DNA of 64,000 nt from the NCBI GenBank assembly GCA_008508345.1, contig QNGE01000127.1:151502-215501 (forward strand). Reading direction: 5' to 3'. The DNA is from Paragonimus westermani (lineage: Eukaryota; Platyhelminthes; Trematoda; Plagiorchiida; Troglotrematidae). Numbering within the stretch: the stretch's first letter is position 1; the number at the start of each line of letters is the position of its first letter. Of this stretch, positions 22,801 to 33,700 are shown piece by piece. The translations under genes were made by a program, and so were the position numbers. The notes under the pieces are model-generated. The model ran no database searches and was not told the origin of the DNA. It saw only the letters and a list, made by a program, of their open reading frames with translations.

Positions 22801-23120
22801 GTACTTCTTGGTGCAGCAAACTTTCAGCTAACACGCAGAGTACACGATTCGACTCCCTCAAGCTGTGCAACGTTATTAGTTGATTAAATGATTGCGTATC
22901 ACCAAGTTCCAGAATAAATGTTGGCGAGCGCTGTCATTACTCATACGATCATTCCACTTTTTGTAGGTTAATTGGCGGAGGCGATGGTAGATCTTGTCTG
23001 TTTTTCACTTGCATGAATTCCTCTGGGTTTGATCAGACTACGCAATGCAAGACCAGTGAGTAACCTGTAAACGGCAGACACAAGATGCATGTTTTTGTGA
23101 TTGTCACACAGATTTCAGGC
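19860..23120. other. No recognisable gene
   Basis: Only short open frames. A 96-codon plus frame at 22139-22429 is Cys-rich but has no regular zinc-finger spacing. A 62-codon plus frame at 22643-22831 starts just after a ctgcag, without further support. Confidence 0.5.
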
Positions 23121-23126
23121 TCCTTC

Positions 23127-23475
23127 TTAAATGAGGAAATACCGTTGGTAAGCACCAGCCACGAAGTGCCTTTTTAGTTTCACGAGCAGTTTGAAGAGTA
23201 TTGTTGATTCTGAAATCAACCTTTCCCCACCATGCTTGGGTAGACAAAGGGGGAAGAGATCTGGTTCAGGAGGCTCCTCGCACTTCATTAACGTGGACTC
23301 CGAGGTCACTTCTTGTTCTGACGGAAGACAGTCTGCACCGCAGTAAGTGAACTTTTGGTTCCAAATGTCTATATTGGTCCGGCTGAGGTCGGCTGTGCTG
23401 TTCCTCAAAATGTTCAACCCATCTTCGACTTTTTATTGGGGGGTGGACCATCGTTTTCACATGTGGTCTCACTTA
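23127..23475 (-). pseudogene. RTE-like LINE, linker to reverse transcriptase
   Basis: One frame (23266-23472) reads KSRRWVEHFEEQHSRP, the RWVEHFxEQFxxP motif just before RT in RTE elements. A second frame (23127-23417) gives EEPPEPDLFPLCLPKHGGER, corresponding to KSPGPDxLPPxLFKDGG. The change of frame and the Lys-His-Gly-Gly for Lys-Asp-Gly-Gly replacement show decay. Confidence 0.7.
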
Positions 23476-23921
23476 CACCGACTCACTGACCATCCCACTG
23501 ACCATTTGGGGACAACGACTTTCTGCTCTTTTCAAATAATGAGGTTCGTTCCACTGTTTTAGACCGTTCGAACAAGCAATGTTCATGATCATTGTGTAAG
23601 CTGTTGATCAGCTTGCGTTTATGTTAATGACAATCGTTTTCCCACTTAAAGCTCGGTAAAATCAAGTAACGCTTGTTCACGAGGTTTATCGAGGTAGAGA
23701 AAATTCGTTTCTATTGAATGGGCACGACTTCCTGGGGGCACACTTCCCCACAGCAATCTTTCTTGGTGGCTGGGGTTTTTTCCACTGCTTATTAGGTTCT
23801 CTCATCTGGATCGAACTTGACGTTTTGTTCACCCGTGCTATCCGGTGAGCGTTCTTCACACCGTTATTGCTCGAACACCGGTCAAGTTGCTCGTAACGTC
23901 GTGCTTTCCTCATTTCATTTG

Positions 23922-23990
23922 TTGATATGTTAAACACGACGCTCGAACTGTTTGACTTCATTCGTATCAGATTTGATATGAATATCTTAT
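23922..23990. repeat. Small repeat with stem-loop, copy 1
   Basis: Bases 23960-23967 (attcgtat) pair with 23976-23983 (atatgaat), one G-T wobble, around an 8-base loop ending atttg. A homologous stretch with a perfectly paired stem lies at 28333-28396. Flanks also align (ctgtttgacttcattcg versus ttgttcgactttattcg). Confidence 0.55.
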
Positions 23991-24304
23991 AATCAGTCAA
24001 GTTTCTTGCATTTACGTGTTTACGACCTCAAGGCAAGTAACGAAAACGCAAGCTCACGTAACAACGTGATCCCACTGAGGGTGGTTGCTATTAATTGCAT
24101 GACAATCTTTAACAGAGTGGCGCCTCGCATGTGATCTAGTTGTGTCTATGCTTAAGATGCACACAGCAGTCTCCTTCTACACAGTGCTTTTTTCTGTTCT
24201 GAAATAAAATGCTCAAAATATACAGGCCGTGAAGTGTACAAAGCTGCAGCATATTTTTGCCATTTTTCTGTGCGTTTTGCCTGGAATCTAAACACAGTGC
24301 TTCC

Positions 24305-24690
24305 TTACTTGGCTTCCTCCACTGAGTCGACTAAAGAGTTCAAGAAAACATTTTTAACAGCATCCAAACAACTATCCACTGGACTGTATGCCGACATAAT
24401 CAATACATATTGCCTTTGTGATTTGTGTTGACTGGTTTTAACTAGCGTATTCAATATGACATCATACAAAGGACAACTTACCGTGGCCAAATGTAACGAA
24501 CAATGCTCTGATCTGGAACTGAGTTTTATTCCCGCTCCACTTTGAGCGTGAGATTTTGCCTCGCTGTCATCAGAGACCCAGAGGGAGAAGAGGTTGGGTC
24601 GACAGTTGACTAAAAGTGCACTCAAGCAAATAACGATGTAAGAATCGTAGACTGGCGTCTCGAACACACAGCACACGTCAAGCTCCAATT
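24305..24690 (-). pseudogene. RTE-like LINE endonuclease remnant
   Basis: A 127-codon open frame reads LDVCCVFETPVYDS (where active copies read VDVCCVSETR, with catalytic Glu). It then gives LWVSDDSEAKSHAQSGAGI and KSQRQYVLIMSAYSPVDSCL, followed by DAVKNVF. The last part is the VSAYAPTDxSxDxxKDxFY strand of the endonuclease. The GDFNA motif that should come next is missing because a stop follows the EEAK phrase. Despite degraded residues the frame is open throughout, which is odd for such an old copy. Confidence 0.75.
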
Positions 24691-25289
24691 TGAGTGTGTA
24701 CTTGTTAATACTTCCTGCTAGCCATCTTCTCGAATAATTCGGACATTGAAAGCACCAGTGTTTAGCAGTTGTGTCAGCCTTAAAAGGTAACCACCACGTG
24801 AAGACCCTGGTGGTGGTGAATGAACATTGTAACTATCCAAAGAACTATAACTTTTCGGTTGTTTATGCTACGAAATGAGAATGATTTGAAGGACCTCGCC
24901 GCGAATTACTGACCAGAATGTCTGCCTGCAAGGCAACAGAAGATAATTTATATTAGGGACAAACGCCTTAATAGTCTGATTTGCTTGGTGGTGGGGGACT
25001 TGCCTGACCTGATGGCTCAGTGAATACAACATTGCTTCTGAATTTGATCACTGCTGCGATCAAAGACTGTCCTCCAAGCTGCATCAGAATTATGAATGGT
25101 TCTGAATGTTTTTCGACCGTGGTGGATACTATGCCAGCAATCACGATCAAGCGTTGGACGATCGCAATGCTTTTTTGTTCAGGGGTACGTTGCTCAACCC
25201 ATTTCCTTCGCATTCCGAAGACGGTAGTGCGGCGACGGGAAAAATAGTTCTGCTACGTGTTTTTTGGATCGTGCCTCACGTACTAAGCA

Positions 25290-25570
25290 TTCATACACAG
25301 GCAGTAGTGCGGAGCACAAAATTACAGTTCATTTTTTGTTTGGAAGATGTAGGCACCTCAATGTTGAATGCTTGAATATAGACGTAGCTATTTTTTAAAT
25401 AGTAAGGTTCCTTCCCGCCCCTTCTTCTTCTTCTTCTTCTTCTTCTTCTTCTTCATTTCTTTCCCTATAAAGGGTTTGCTTTTAGTCTCCTTCTTCTCCT
25501 TTGCTACGTGGCGATGTGAACCACTGGGTCATTGCTGCTGCTGATGGCGTTGCAAACCTATGAGTGTATC
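25290..25570 (+). repeat. RTE-like LINE 3' tail, plus orientation
   Basis: The segment ttgtttggaagatgtaggcacctcaatgttga and its continuation (about 25330-25410) closely match the reverse complement of the minus-strand tail at 28500-28590. After a TTC microsatellite it ends with gaaccactgggtcattgctgctgctgatg (about 25518-25546), which resembles the other tails' aaccactgttgtgctg followed by gat repeats. This is therefore a fourth copy of the tail, in the opposite direction and probably 5'-truncated. Confidence 0.7.
25422..25454 (+). repeat. (TTC)11 microsatellite
   Basis: Eleven uninterrupted TTC units lie inside the RTE tail, where the copy at 28.5 kb has a pyrimidine-rich but irregular run. 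The microsatellite probably grew from that tract. Confidence 0.97.
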
Positions 25571-28332
25571 TGCTTTCTGTTCGGCTGCCCCCGCTTGGAC
25601 TGTCTGACAAGGTTGCTCTAGGTTAATACGGATTCTTGGTCAATATACCCATCAAAATGGATGTAGTGGATAAGCTTGACCATCGCATCGTTTTAAACGA
25701 ATGGATATGAGCTCGTAATCAACCCATTATTAGACTAGATTAACACTGGTCTAAGTGCAAACAAAAGCATTCCCTTACACTGCGGAACGATCGGGTTCAT
25801 ACGGCGTTGCTTCCCAGAAATGTTGGTTTGTTTCGAATCGGAGCGCAGATCCAATACCCTGAAAGGGGCAGACAAATTTATACAGATTATCGAAATGTTA
25901 TCTTTCAGAATTTGGATTTACGGTTTGGAAAAATTCAACCGAAAAGTTTGAACCTCTCAATACAGTAGGTGTTATCGGACCAATTTGCGTATCAACAGTC
26001 TAGTCACATCTTAGATGACTGCTCGAAGAAACGGCTTACTGGTGGCATCAGTCAAATAAGGCGATATGTAGTCTTGTTTCTCTCTTTATATATCTCGCTG
26101 AAAGCAATGTCAATATTTCTTTTTGTCGAATTTAAATCTTGGTAATCTTGAGTAAAGTTGTAATGAAGATGACACTGCCGAGTGCGATGTGATCTAACAG
26201 TAATCATTTGGTTTTATGAATTAATCCATAGAAAGAGGTGTTATGTGATCAACAAGGTTGTAATTAACGTATACATGTCAGAGGACACGTTTTTAAGGTA
26301 GGTGTTACTAATACGCAAATTTAATACGAGTAATGCGGTATCCTATGCCGAGAATAATGCAAAGTTTCGTTTCCCAGGAAGAGAATGCTGGTAAACTGAC
26401 TTTTATACTACGTCAGGCTGACATTATAGTAACCACATTTCTGAACATGTCAGAGTTTCAATTACCATTTTTACTCTTTTTGTTGCGAACTTTTGTATAG
26501 GCTGAAACGTTCGTTTGAACGAACATGGATCCTAGCAAGTACTCTGCGCACTCGAAAGTACGACTTACACTGCGCGGTCGCATATCACTTCAATATACTT
26601 TCGTGTCGTCTTATCACTTGCTCGCTGTCACATCGACTTTGCTTATCGACAGTGTACTCCTCGTTTACTCATTGCGTCATTCCCAACCGGTAGTCTTCGG
26701 GTTCGCTTGTTCCTACAACCCTGATTGCATAGGGTGTCATGAAGTTTCAATTCTCCCTCAAACAAGACTAAACACCCATACTATAGAAACACTTATGTTT
26801 TTCCGGAACTATTTTTATGGGATACCGTGCCGCTTAAAGGTCAGTGAGTATCTGTAATACTCGGAATCAGGAACTTAGAACAGCCCTAGGTATCATATTT
26901 GAACTGAAACCTTCCTCGTAAGTAATAAGGAGAATTCCTGAGACCGTTTGCTTCAAATAGTTGTTATTTATGGCACAATAACCCTGAATCATACGTGTAC
27001 AACATCATCAAAGAAACCGCAGTTTATCTTTGGCTGTTCATAATGGCACGTGCAAAGTCACAAGCTGTAAGCTGACTAGTCCAGTACAAATCGAGGATCT
27101 TGAGTAGTGGTTGAAAGTGTAACGTCAGAGCTGTTCGTTCAATCTTGATGTAGTATCATAACGCGACGCTTGGATTATCCTCTTCCTAGGTCGTCTGTTT
27201 TTAGAGTTTTGAGTAAGCTGTGAATCGACTTGATTTTTACTATCCCTCTCAAACATTCAGTTTGAAATTTCTTATGCTGACTTGAAACTGCGAGACTTTT
27301 GAAAAAGTTCAGGGTGGTTTAAATACTTGGAAAATTTATTTAATCACGGCACGTTATATTGGACCATCCATCCTTGTATAGTTCCACATTCATTGGCACA
27401 CTATTGATCGGTGTGGTGTCCAGCACCCTATTCGCACGGCTTACGCACACACATATTTGACGATGTCAGACGGTAAAAACGAACGACGATTTTTGTCGGC
27501 CTACGCGGATGTAACACAAACTACATTCTAACACATGCACCTATGCTTTCTGGCATTATTCATCTAGGTGACATGGTGAGTAAATCGCATTCTTTAACTG
27601 ATTACCCTGTACACAAGCTTGCCGTGTCCGCTGCCGTCACACGTTACATCCATAGTATTGTGAACAGTTAGACAAAAAGTGAACGGCAAAAATTATCGGG
27701 AAAAGAGCAGTGTTTTTCTCCGAAGACCATCTGAAATCCATTTTTAGATAAGGAAACCATCCTATCAAAATATCTGGTCAATGTGGACGAATAATAATAG
27801 TAGTAAATGCCCATTTACTAAGTCCTTGTCACTTGGAATGATGATGGTGTGCTCCAGTGGGACTCACTATCACCTAAACTGAGCCATCATTGCGTCAATT
27901 TGCCGAACATCTAAGCTACCACTGAACCGTCGATCCTTGAGCCTCAACGAGTACGCCCTTCTCTCTAACTGCCTGTAATAAATCAATTCGCCTTCTTGCT
28001 TCTTATCAGTTGCCATCTTTTCTTCTTCGACGGTCAGTATGTCAAGCTCAGAGAAACTGTACTTATTAGCCTGAAACTGTGAGTGAGCTTTTGTGCGGCA
28101 ATCGGTTGATGCTGCGAATTAAGTGGCAGAAGCAGCGGCAGGAATAACATCGCTAACACCATCCTAATACAAATTGATCCAACTACTTCGGACCTACCGT
28201 GTCCTTCTTTTTCTTTGTTATGATGATTTCAATTAAAATAATCCAGAGGAAGATAACCCAGGATAGCTGAAGGGGTGAGTATTTTGATTTGCTTTTGAAG
28301 TTTTCTTCTTAGTCCATTCGTTGGAAACGTAT
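25571..28332. other. No recognisable gene
   Basis: AT-rich sequence with short frames only. The overlapping plus frames at 26493-26857 share no known motif. Confidence 0.5.
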
Positions 28333-28396
28333 TAAACGTGACGTATTAATTGTTCGACTTTATTCGCACTGAATTTGGTGCGAATATTTCCCAACA
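28333..28396. repeat. Small repeat with stem-loop, copy 2
   Basis: Bases 28362-28369 (attcgcac) pair perfectly with 28378-28385 (gtgcgaat) around the loop tgaatttg. Compared with copy 1 at 23960, two stem pairs change from C-G to T-A on both sides and one from G-C to G-T, so pairing is kept. It adjoins the 3' end of the RTE copy that follows. Confidence 0.6.
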
Positions 28397-29400
28397 GATC
28401 ATCATTGCCAACAGCACAACAGTGGTTCACGCTGATGCTTAACTGCCACACAACCGTGAAAAAAATACATACTTTGTATAGGAAACGAGGTGGAAGAAAA
28501 AAAAAGGAAAGAAGGGACCTTTAATAAGAAAAATAGCTAAGTCTATGTCTAAACACTCAAAATTGAGGTGCCTACAACTTGCAAACAAACAACCGAGCTG
28601 TAAGTGAAAATAAGGCGTCATCAGCAAGACAGCTTCCTCACGGCTTTCACTGCCACATATCATTAAATCCACTCATTTTACAGACTGTTCGATCAAAGTC
28701 TGACGACATTCACTCCACTAAATTCGATTAGCCGTCATCTCACTCAAAGTCTCCAGTCACCGACTCTGTCAGTTGTGAGATCCCGGATCCCGCGGCGAGC
28801 CCAACTCACAGTGACCAAAATCTTGGTGGATGATTTCATTTCTCTATGCCAAGTCATCCTCTGCCCACCCCGCACTTTACATCATTCGGCCGCAGCATCA
28901 CCAAAGAGTGCTAGGTGTGGCAGATGTCTAGTTGACATACTTAGTACATGACCTAACCATCTAAGTCTGTGCAAATGTAAGGAGTGAACAAAAAGTCGCT
29001 TGGCAATCAGAGCAAAAGACCCGTTTCCTAACCTCCTCGTTGCTTGCTGGCTGGTGCCACCCAATACGAGTGGTAGAACGCAGACATCAGTGGTAAAATA
29101 CCTGAAGACGGTTCATGTGTTCTTCCCTAATCAGCCAGGGTTCTCAGTCGCAAATCAATACAGCGCCCACTATCGCCTTATATACACGACCCTTGAGCAT
29201 TAGAGAAATACTTGCTTGTCGCCAGAGTTGACCTAGATTACACAATACTGCCCTATGCGTAGAGATTCGCAATTCTATTGCATTCTCTACACTTCCGCCA
29301 CAGCTGATGCAGCTTGCGAGACAAACAAACCGGTCAGCTACCTCTAGGACTTCATTATCTAACAGTAAATGTACGTAATCACAATCTTGTAGAAGCACTT
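28390..29400 (-). mobile_element. RTE-like LINE, 3' half with tail
   Basis: Contains the C-terminal part of RT (29398-28880) and the 3' UTR down to about 28410. After the coding end come the phrases GGQRMTWHREMK and WLETLSEMTANR, then a pyrimidine-rich tract and the family tail (ttgtgtggcagttaagcatcagcgtgaaccactgttgtgctgttgg in minus orientation). The copy is 5'-truncated, as usual for LINEs. Confidence 0.85.
28880..29398 (-). pseudogene. RTE-like LINE reverse transcriptase, C-terminal region
   Basis: The frame 29144-29398 reads LLQDCDYVHLLLDNEVLEVA, DRFVCLASCISCGG, LRISTHRAVLCNLGQLWRQA and LMLKGRVYKAIVGAVL. These match the KCKVLLQDW, VVDRFVYLGSCIS, ARISKARAAFANLRHLWRR and VKGRVYNAxVRSVLLYG strings after the RT palm. 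After a stop the phrase RLQVFYH and then EEVRKRVF follow. At 28882-29064 HLHRLRWLGHVLSMSTRHLP matches the family's C-terminal signature HRLRWLGHVLRM. Several stops. Confidence 0.88.
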
Positions 29401-30602
29401 AGAATTTTGAGATAACACATTTAACAGGACACAAAATGCTGTTTCATTTATTCTGATTGTGATTCATAGCCAATTTATCTGTAGATGTACAGCGAGTTGT
29501 TTGTGAAGGCTGTTCTTTTTTCATGTCCTTCTGAACTACTTAACGGATTCCAACCGTCCTTGTTAATTTTCTATCCACTAGTTTATTATCATTCTGTCAC
29601 GTTCTTGGACGTCCTACCTGTTCCAATCTAACAATGCACAAAAAGGCGTAAGCCTCAGGTGTGCATTCTGTATGACTAATTTCTTGTGTTTTCACTACCA
29701 GATGGAACCTTGGTTGACCTCAACTTCTCAGGTTTGCAACAGTCTTACTATAGGCACCGAATTTGAAACCAACAACTCGCCTCCTGAGGGTGTAATATTG
29801 CATTATAGCCGATCTTTTGTTGTAGTGAGACCAGTGCACATAGTTAGCACAACAGTACTGCCAATTCTCGTACTTTACTGTATCTGCCATATTGTTCGTA
29901 CTTGATCATTTAAGCCAACCGTTTTAGACGGTTTTTGGGACTTCAACCGTTTCTGTATACCCTTTTGCGAATGTCTGATAAACCATCATCTTCACTGGTT
30001 GAGTGACAGCCAATATAGACTAAGCAACCAGGTGCTTTTGTGGGTTGCGTTGAGGAAACGGTTGCTGACTGAAAAGTTTAACAGACCACTTCGGGAATAA
30101 CGTTTAAGCACATCAGACACTACTCACCAAACAGCACTTACGTCTTTGTACTCTGAAATCCACGTGATCATCTATGCCCATGGCTGGAAATATCCTCACG
30201 TGTGACAGTGGATTACACGCAGCTATTCTCGTGCATGTGTTCTTCTATCCCATCTTATTTTTATAATCTGACGAGTTTCACATACACTTTCACTAAAATC
30301 ACCGATTTCTATTCCCAAATATTAATAGTTCCGTCATTCGGAATCGAAAACAAGCGTTCGTGATTTGTGGTGTGCATACGGTTTGCTTTTGTTGATTGGA
30401 AACTCAAAGGTGCTGAACAGTAGCGCTGTCTTGATTGCGGAATTGAAGCAAGACTCAATAGCCCGCGCCATTCTTTGCACATTAAGAGGCACTGCACATA
30501 CTGTATATAATAGTGTATTTCACCTTGTTAGGTGGTGTACTGACGCCACGGAACGGAGATGCTGACAGTGTATTTCATGTCTTTTATAGCAGAGATGAGC
30601 TC
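29401..30602. other. No recognisable gene
   Basis: A 77-codon plus frame (29672-29905) and overlapping frames on both strands around 30309-30565 have no known motif. Confidence 0.5.
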
Positions 30603-30767
30603 TTAAATATACTGTTGAAATTTTAAGTCGGTTAGCCGTTGTTCATTCTCTATGAGGTTATCAGCTGGTTCCATGCCTCTACCAATGGGCGTTTCGCTCG
30701 GATGGCCAGACATAGCTCCCTCCAACAGGTTCTCAGTTAGTTCATCGGGCAGGCGAACGGACTGACG
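30603..30767 (-). CDS. Possible coding fragment, acidic, unrecognised
   Basis: A 54-codon minus frame bounded by an upstream TAG and ending TAA. It reads RQSVRLPDELTENLLEGAM, then SGHPSETPIGRGMEPADNLI. The composition (Glu, Asp, Gly, Pro) looks coding-like, and an AG acceptor (gacacatag) directly precedes the first codon. There is no ATG at the start. It could equally be the leader of a transposon; I do not recognise it. Confidence 0.25.
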   Translation of the reverse strand, partial: RQSVRLPDELTENLLEGAMSGHPSETPIGRGMEPADNLIENEQRLTDLKFQQYI

Positions 30768-33700
30768 CTATGTGTCATTCGGTCACCAATGGTTGTAGTT
30801 TGTCACCGTACGTGTTGCGTCAACCAGCTGTGTAAGCAATCATGACGGTCAACCGACTGGTAATTGCTGTTTGGGGTGCCACTTATTCTTCTTGCAGTCA
30901 ATACAATTTTTCCTTAGGGTAAACTTCTTTTTCCGGACGTTCGGGTGATATGGTAAATTTTAACGAATCTAAGTTTAACGCTGATGTTTAGCAGCATCCA
31001 TTTTCGACATACCAAACCGTAGATATACACTGGAAAGTCGCAAACTACGTGGTTGCTAACAGCTGGATAATCGCTTTTAAACAACGACAGCTTAACTGCT
31101 TATAGGTCAGAAGTGGTTTAATCTCCACGGTAATTTTTTCCCATCACGGAGATTAGTGTTACGCAATTGGGTTTGTATGCCTTAGGTAACTGGCAACTTT
31201 CCAAAGTTTGTTCGGATTTGGTTGTGTTAGATACGTCCGAAGTAAAACAAACTTGCCTTTGTCTTATTCACATCACCCCATAAGCATGCAAAGTGATGTC
31301 CATGTACTCTGTCAAATAGTTAACTTACAGCATGATAAACGTAAAATCCTTGACACGAGCAAACAAATGAGTACATAAAAAACGGTTGATGATAAGGCCC
31401 TGTAAATTGCCGTTGAATAAGCATAAGATTATGTGAATTGAGCACCATATATAGTCAAACTGTAATGATATTCTTGTTGTCGATTTTCAGAGCTAGTAAT
31501 TTTGGTCTAATTCACTAGGGAAATACGGCTGTATGCGTTGCGGAACACTGATATCCTGATCCTATCTCAGCATCCATTTAGAAACAACAACCTGAATATG
31601 TCCATCAATTTGCACTGTAAAACCGGCTATTGTACTCAGTCATCACGCCGATGAAGAGTGGAAATTTGTCGAAAAAGTTTAGCAAACTACCCAAGAAATG
31701 ACTGAATGTCAACTCCTCATTACGAAAGCTTTAAGACTACCGTTCAAGTTATTGTGAGTTTATCAGCTGATGTAGTGCGATCGGTGTGTGTGTGATAAGT
31801 GTTCTTAAAGGATTCATCGTGTTAAGAGCATAATAACCGTAATTTTCTTTTGACTGTAGGACAGTTACCATAACAATAGAGGAAAATTTAAGTTATAAAT
31901 CTGTGCGACACTGTCGTACTACATATTTTGGTTCTAGAAAGTAAACGAATCATTTTGGATTTTGGTGGAGTATTACTGTAAAAACGTACCGGCTATGACT
32001 AATCTAACCTTGGTGGTAGCGCCACTTCTCGGTTCAGGACAAACTTGACTGTTGTACAAGATGGTATTGTTAGATAAGCGAATATTAAAGTCCTAGTGTC
32101 ATATTCTACAAATTCAAAAAGTGTGCATCACTCTGCAAGCCGGAATGTGTTTCTACCTATGTAAGGTACAAGTGGGTTATTCCTCAATCTGCAAGTATGA
32201 TGAAAATGAATTCAGTGTTGTTTACTTCGAAATAACATCTTTGACGGTGCACTTTCTAGCTATTAGTTGTAACTGCCTTGTTGACTGAGTAAAGCAATCC
32301 AACATTTGTATCTGTGGTAACCTACACGTCGGTATTCACGAGATGCTTTCTGCATATGAAGTCAAAATGATTTGACGGGGTATTTCGGGAATAAGTTCAT
32401 GCTCTTCTACTTTCCATTCAGTCGAATCCGCAACTGATGCCAGCTTTCAGCCATCTCTGTAGCAGGTACTTCCTTGAAGATATTTAAAAACTCTTCTAAT
32501 GCCATGCCGTTTTTGATGGTAAACCGGTCAGTTCTAAATTTATCAGCTGTTGTATTATTTTTTCATTGTATGATCTAAGAGCTGGCGGAAATGGTATACA
32601 ACTGTAGAACAGTTGAGTGCACTCACAGCATCCATTGTTCTTTAACGTCTGTCTGGAAGTTTGATTTTGGTGAGGAACTGTGTTGACGTATAAATCTGAG
32701 AAGATGTATGTAGTATATATCACTTTAATGATTGACTATTACTTGACTAAGTGCCTGCGGTCTCAAAGTGTTACTGGGGAAAAACGATTAGGTGAGTTTG
32801 GCGTTTTCTCCATCCTGCTACTGAAAGAATGCATTTCAAAAGGTAGAACACTTTACATCAGCCGTTCCAAATTCTCTAACAAACCAGTGCACAACGTTCA
32901 ATGTTTAGAAATTACTTGGTTACTCCCTGGTTTGGCCCAAACTGCTTGTGTTACTATATTGTGTGCATTATGTTACATGGCCTAATGAAGAGCGTTGGTA
33001 CAGTTGGAACTTTTTCAGATCATGTTTGAGAGTGAAGCGTAATGCATTTCTGTTTGAGTACTTGTATTTTGTACACAGGATCTTTCTAGTGGCGCTATTA
33101 GAGAGTTTGATTAACACTCGTTGGTATGCCGTGAGACCTTTGCTTATAAGGAGGGTAGAGCACTCATAACAGTTGGACTATTTGATGGAGAAAATGTTCT
33201 GGTCAAAATTTCCTCATAGATCACTACTTAACCATCAGCGGGTACACCTTAGCCACCGCAAGCACGTGTTTTATTAGAAATTAACGTAGCAAGTGCACGA
33301 CATTTTAAACTTCGGTGTGGACACCACTGTATAATATAACTTTTCCTGACTTAATTCTGAACTTTCAAGGGTGCCAGTAAAAGATTAGACCCCGTCCATT
33401 CGTATAAAATGCTTGACGTGCTTCTTCAAATTGCTCTGTGATAGTCTTGGAGCTAAATAGCGCAGTTGTTTAGGTGGTTGTCGAAGAATTCGGGTTTAAA
33501 GTGAAATTTAGTTGCCTGTTTAAATTGAAGAAAAACTTTGCCTTGGAAAGCGTATAAATCCGACTGTGTTACTTTTGGATGACCAACTTTCCGCCACTCC
33601 TTTCCTCGCTCCCAGTCTGGTTTATTACAAGTCCTCAACCGGCCCACGTTTGTTTATCTTCAGACTAGATTGATTTTACTTGGATCTCGGTTCACTTTGA

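Larger units (their letters stand above)
23127..24690 (-). mobile_element. RTE-like LINE fragment (endonuclease and RT linker)
   Basis: Right to left come an endonuclease domain (24690-24305), a decayed middle, then the endonuclease-to-RT linker (23475-23127). Both recognisable parts match RTE-type LINEs familiar from flatworms. Spacing of about 0.9 kb between them fits the usual order, although the middle (23480-24300) is unreadable and also contains a small stem-loop. Confidence 0.72.

Noticed and set aside
22841..22860. B-box-like gattcgactccctcaag
   Set aside because: Only a partial match to the consensus and no A box at a fitting distance.
24968..25250. Overlapping plus and minus frames near 25.0-25.25 kb as part of the RTE copy
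   Set aside because: Neither frame matches RTE protein text; only the sequence right of about 25290 matches the tail.
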